Assembly: GCA_947501315.1 (NCBI GenBank)
Contig: CANMXH010000115.1
Span: 1-7,102 of the forward strand
Length of the DNA stretch: 7,102 nt
Direction: 5' to 3'
Origin: Caulobacteraceae bacterium
GTDB lineage: Bacteria; Pseudomonadota; Alphaproteobacteria; Caulobacterales; Caulobacteraceae
How positions within the stretch are numbered: the first letter of the stretch is position 1; every line of letters begins with the position of its first letter. Position numbers and translations under genes: made by a program. A model generated the notes under the pieces. It was not told the DNA's origin and did no database searches. It saw nothing but the letters and a program-made list of their open reading frames with translations. Positions 5,265 to 7,102 of this stretch are shown here, one piece after another.

Positions 5265-5286
5265 CGCGCAGCGTCTGCTTTCGTCC

Positions 5287-6576
5287 CTAATGCGCCGCCT
5301 CCGCCTCTCCGTCTGCATCCCGCCCCTCGACGATCCGGGCGACGGCCAGGTCGGCGGTGACATTGCCGATGGTGCGGAAGATGTCGGGCACCACCTCGAC
5401 CGCCAGCAGCAGGGGCAGGACCTCGAGGGGCAGGCCCATGGCCAGGGCGATGGGGGCGATGGAGGCGAAGAAGGACACCTGACCCGGCAGGCCGACGGTG
5501 CCGACGCTGATGGCCAGGGCCGTGACCGCGCCGGCGATCAGCACGCCGGGCGTCAGGGGGATGCCGTAGAGGTGGGCGACATAGATGCAGACGGCCAGGT
5601 TGGCGACCGTCGAGGTGATGCGGAACACCGCCACCGCCAGCGGCAGGACCAGGCCTGCGGTCGCCGGCGAGACGCCCAGCCGGTCGATCGCCCGCTCGAC
5701 CATGACCGGCAGACAGGCCAGCGAGGACTGGGTCGAGATGGCCACCACCTGGGCCGGGGCCACGGCGGCGGCGAACCGGCCGAGGGACAGCCGGCCGAAC
5801 GCGAGGGCGACGACATAGGTCAGCAGGATCAGGCCGATCAGGCTGAGGCAGACCAGGGCGATGTAGTGCCCCAGCACCCCCGCCGCCCCGAGCCCGGTGT
5901 GCAGCCCGACCCCGAGGGACAGGGCAAAGACGCCGATCGGCGCGGCCCGCAGCACCCAGTGGACGATGACGATCATGGTCTCGGCCACCGCCTCGAAAAA
6001 GACTGTCAGGGGCTGGCGCAGCCGGTCCGGCAGGCGGGTGGTGGCAAAGCCGAAGATGATGGCGAAGACCACGACCCCGAGGATGGCCCCCTCGGCCGCG
6101 GCGGCGACGGGATTGGGCGGCACCAGCGCAGTCAGAAAGGCGCCCAGCCCGCCGCCGCCGACATTCTCCCGCACCACTTGGTCGCCCGAGGTCCCGGCCA
6201 GCAGCAGACGCGCACCCTCGGGGTCGATGGGCCACAGGGCATGCAGGCCTTCGGACGCGGCAATGCCGTAGGCCGTCGCCCCGACCAGTAGCAGGGCGAA
6301 GACCACAACCGTCTTCAGCGCCAGCCGCCCGGTCGCGGCCGCATCCGCGATGGAGGCGATGCCGGTCACCAGCAGGGCGAAGACCAGCGGGATGATGGTC
6401 ATGCGCAGGGCGTTGAGCCACAGCTGGCCCAGCCCCTCGATCAGGGCGACCGTGCCGGTCCCGCCGGGAATGCCATAGGTCTGTGCCGCCGCGCCGGCGG
6501 CCAGGCCGAGGGCCAGGGCCAGCAGGACGCGGAGGCTGAGCGAGGAGAACAGGGCGGCGGTGCGGGACTGGGTCAT
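5287..6576 (-). CDS. SDF-family dicarboxylate/amino acid:cation symporter, divergent
   Basis: At 429 aa this is full length for the GltP/DctA (SDF) family of inner-membrane uptake transporters for acidic amino acids or dicarboxylates. Family marks in order are MTIIPLVFALLVTGIAS (59-75), the serine-rich HP1 tip STQSSLACLP (281-290), HP2 with SVGTVGLPG (357-365), and TM8 with DIFRTIGNVTAD (398-409). The TM8 residues correspond to GltPh Asp394, Arg397, Thr398, Asn401 and Asp405, so the substrate side chain-binding Arg (R401) and one cation site are kept. TM7 has FRITS (318-322) where the family has NMDGT, so the Asn-Met-Asp cation ligands are missing and an Arg is present. It may use a different coupling ion or none, which is an inference. 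It starts 9 bp after mnmH stops and lacks a clear Shine-Dalgarno, which fits translational coupling. The substrate cannot be assigned. Confidence 0.92.
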   Translation of the reverse strand: MTQSRTAALFSSLSLRVLLALALGLAAGAAAQTYGIPGGTGTVALIEGLGQLWLNALRMTIIPLVFALLVTGIASIADAAATGRLALKTVVVFALLLVGATAYGIAASEGLHALWPIDPEGARLLLAGTSGDQVVRENVGGGGLGAFLTALVPPNPVAAAAEGAILGVVVFAIIFGFATTRLPDRLRQPLTVFFEAVAETMIVIVHWVLRAAPIGVFALSLGVGLHTGLGAAGVLGHYIALVCLSLIGLILLTYVVALAFGRLSLGRFAAAVAPAQVVAISTQSSLACLPVMVERAIDRLGVSPATAGLVLPLAVAVFRITSTVANLAVCIYVAHLYGIPLTPGVLIAGAVTALAISVGTVGLPGQVSFFASIAPIALAMGLPLEVLPLLLAVEVVPDIFRTIGNVTADLAVARIVEGRDADGEAEAAH

Positions 6577-6585
6577 GCGGCGAAG

Positions 6586-7102
6586 CTAGGCCGGGTCGCG
6601 CGCCCGGTCGAGGCCCGCCGCGAGGCCTTGGGCCGCGATCGCCATGGCAGCGGGCGACAGATCCTCCAGCACCAGCCGGTCCAGAACCGGGCGGCCCCGG
6701 TCGGCACCGGTGCGCCGATAGGCCGGGTCGTAGTGGACCTCGATCAGCTGTCGGGCCAGATCGCTGAGCGCGCCGCGCGCGGCCATGGCGCGCCATTCGC
6801 TGATGGTCGCCTTGGCATGGTGGCGCGGCAGCCGGCTCAGGGCCAGATCCAGCGCGGCCGGATCGGCGGCGATATCGGCATAGGTCGCGACCGTATGGGC
6901 GACGCGGGCCTCGACCGGGGCCACGATCTCGATCACCGGGGCGGCGGCCATGGCGGCCCACAGTGACGGCGGCACGAGGCGCGCGCCGATCTTGCTGCTC
7001 TCGGCCTCGACCACCACCGGACGCGCCGGATCGAGCCGCGACAGGGCGTCGTGGACCCGGCTCTCGAACGCCTTCTGCGACGGCTGGCCGCCGGGCATGG
7101 CC
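6586..7102 (-). CDS. mnmH: tRNA 2-selenouridine synthase, C-terminal part
   Basis: MnmH (SelU, YbbB) replaces the sulfur of 2-thiouridine at wobble position 34 of certain tRNAs with selenium, using selenophosphate, through a geranylated intermediate. The frame runs off the window end, so only about 171 of the usual 350-370 residues are present. The N-terminal rhodanese domain with its catalytic Cys and the P-loop lie beyond 7102. The identifying blocks are PSQKAFES, RPVVVEAESSKIG, VPPSLWAAMAAAPVIEI and the helical C-terminal segment RLPRHHAK...LIEVHYDPAYRR, where HYDP.Y is conserved in the family. An internal ATG at 7096-7098 is not the start, because the conserved domain continues upstream. 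The stop TAG (6586-6588) is 9 bp before the transporter start. Its presence suggests a selenium (SelD) pathway elsewhere in the genome. Confidence 0.93.
   Translation of the reverse strand, partial: AMPGGQPSQKAFESRVHDALSRLDPARPVVVEAESSKIGARLVPPSLWAAMAAAPVIEIVAPVEARVAHTVATYADIAADPAALDLALSRLPRHHAKATISEWRAMAARGALSDLARQLIEVHYDPAYRRTGADRGRPVLDRLVLEDLSPAAMAIAAQGLAAGLDRARDPA

Noticed and set aside
5152..6291. 379-codon plus-strand open frame
   Set aside because: It is antisense to the transporter, with a Gly/Asp/Gln/His-rich translation typical of a shadow of hydrophobic high-GC codons. It also crosses repeat copy F.
5213..6961. 582-codon minus-strand open frame
   Set aside because: Its translation is Arg/Gly/Pro-rich low complexity and overlaps both the SDF transporter and mnmH, which have clear family motifs in another frame. 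It is a high-GC shadow frame.

Overview
The window looks like chromosomal DNA from a high-GC alphaproteobacterium, most likely Caulobacterales and possibly Brevundimonas. This rests on the very high GC at third codon positions in the core genes, the CarB and MnmH sequence types, a promoter matching the Caulobacter housekeeping sigma consensus, and abundant palindromic repeats of a kind common in this group. The genus is an inference.

Layout: (1) 1-1782, plus strand, is the 3' part of carB, the large subunit of carbamoyl-phosphate synthase. (2) 1783-2219 has no gene. It holds an array of eleven degenerate 11-bp units (consensus NNNGGGACAAT, 1856-1976), then a 138-bp element with 27-nt perfect inverted arms (1999-2136). 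(3) 2220-2612 encodes a single-domain GIY-YIG nuclease. A second co-oriented 138-bp element (2646-2783) follows it, so the nuclease gene is bracketed by two copies. (4) 2836-3237 encodes a small protein with a helix-turn-helix-like N-terminus. (5) 3240-5270 is an accessory block with visibly less GC-biased codons. It holds three small membrane proteins (95, 86 and 97 aa) and one exported, membrane-anchored 197-aa protein. A different palindromic repeat family (arms GTCCGC/GCGGAC, core GACCCA) is scattered between them. (6) 5287-7102, minus strand, is the 3' part of mnmH (tRNA 2-selenouridine synthase), followed after 9 bp by a divergent SDF-family dicarboxylate/amino-acid symporter. The two are probably one operon.

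The core genes serve unrelated functions: pyrimidine and arginine precursor synthesis, tRNA wobble modification, and solute uptake. The interest lies between them. A GTCCGC repeat lies within 15-40 bp downstream of all four complete minus-strand stop codons, and one copy actually encodes the basic C-terminal tail and stop codon of the 197-aa protein. The SDF transporter keeps its TM8 substrate motif but has lost the NMDGT cation motif. The GIY-YIG gene between two BIME-like elements and the 11-bp phased array are the best candidates for something not well described. No complete new multi-gene system is evident.
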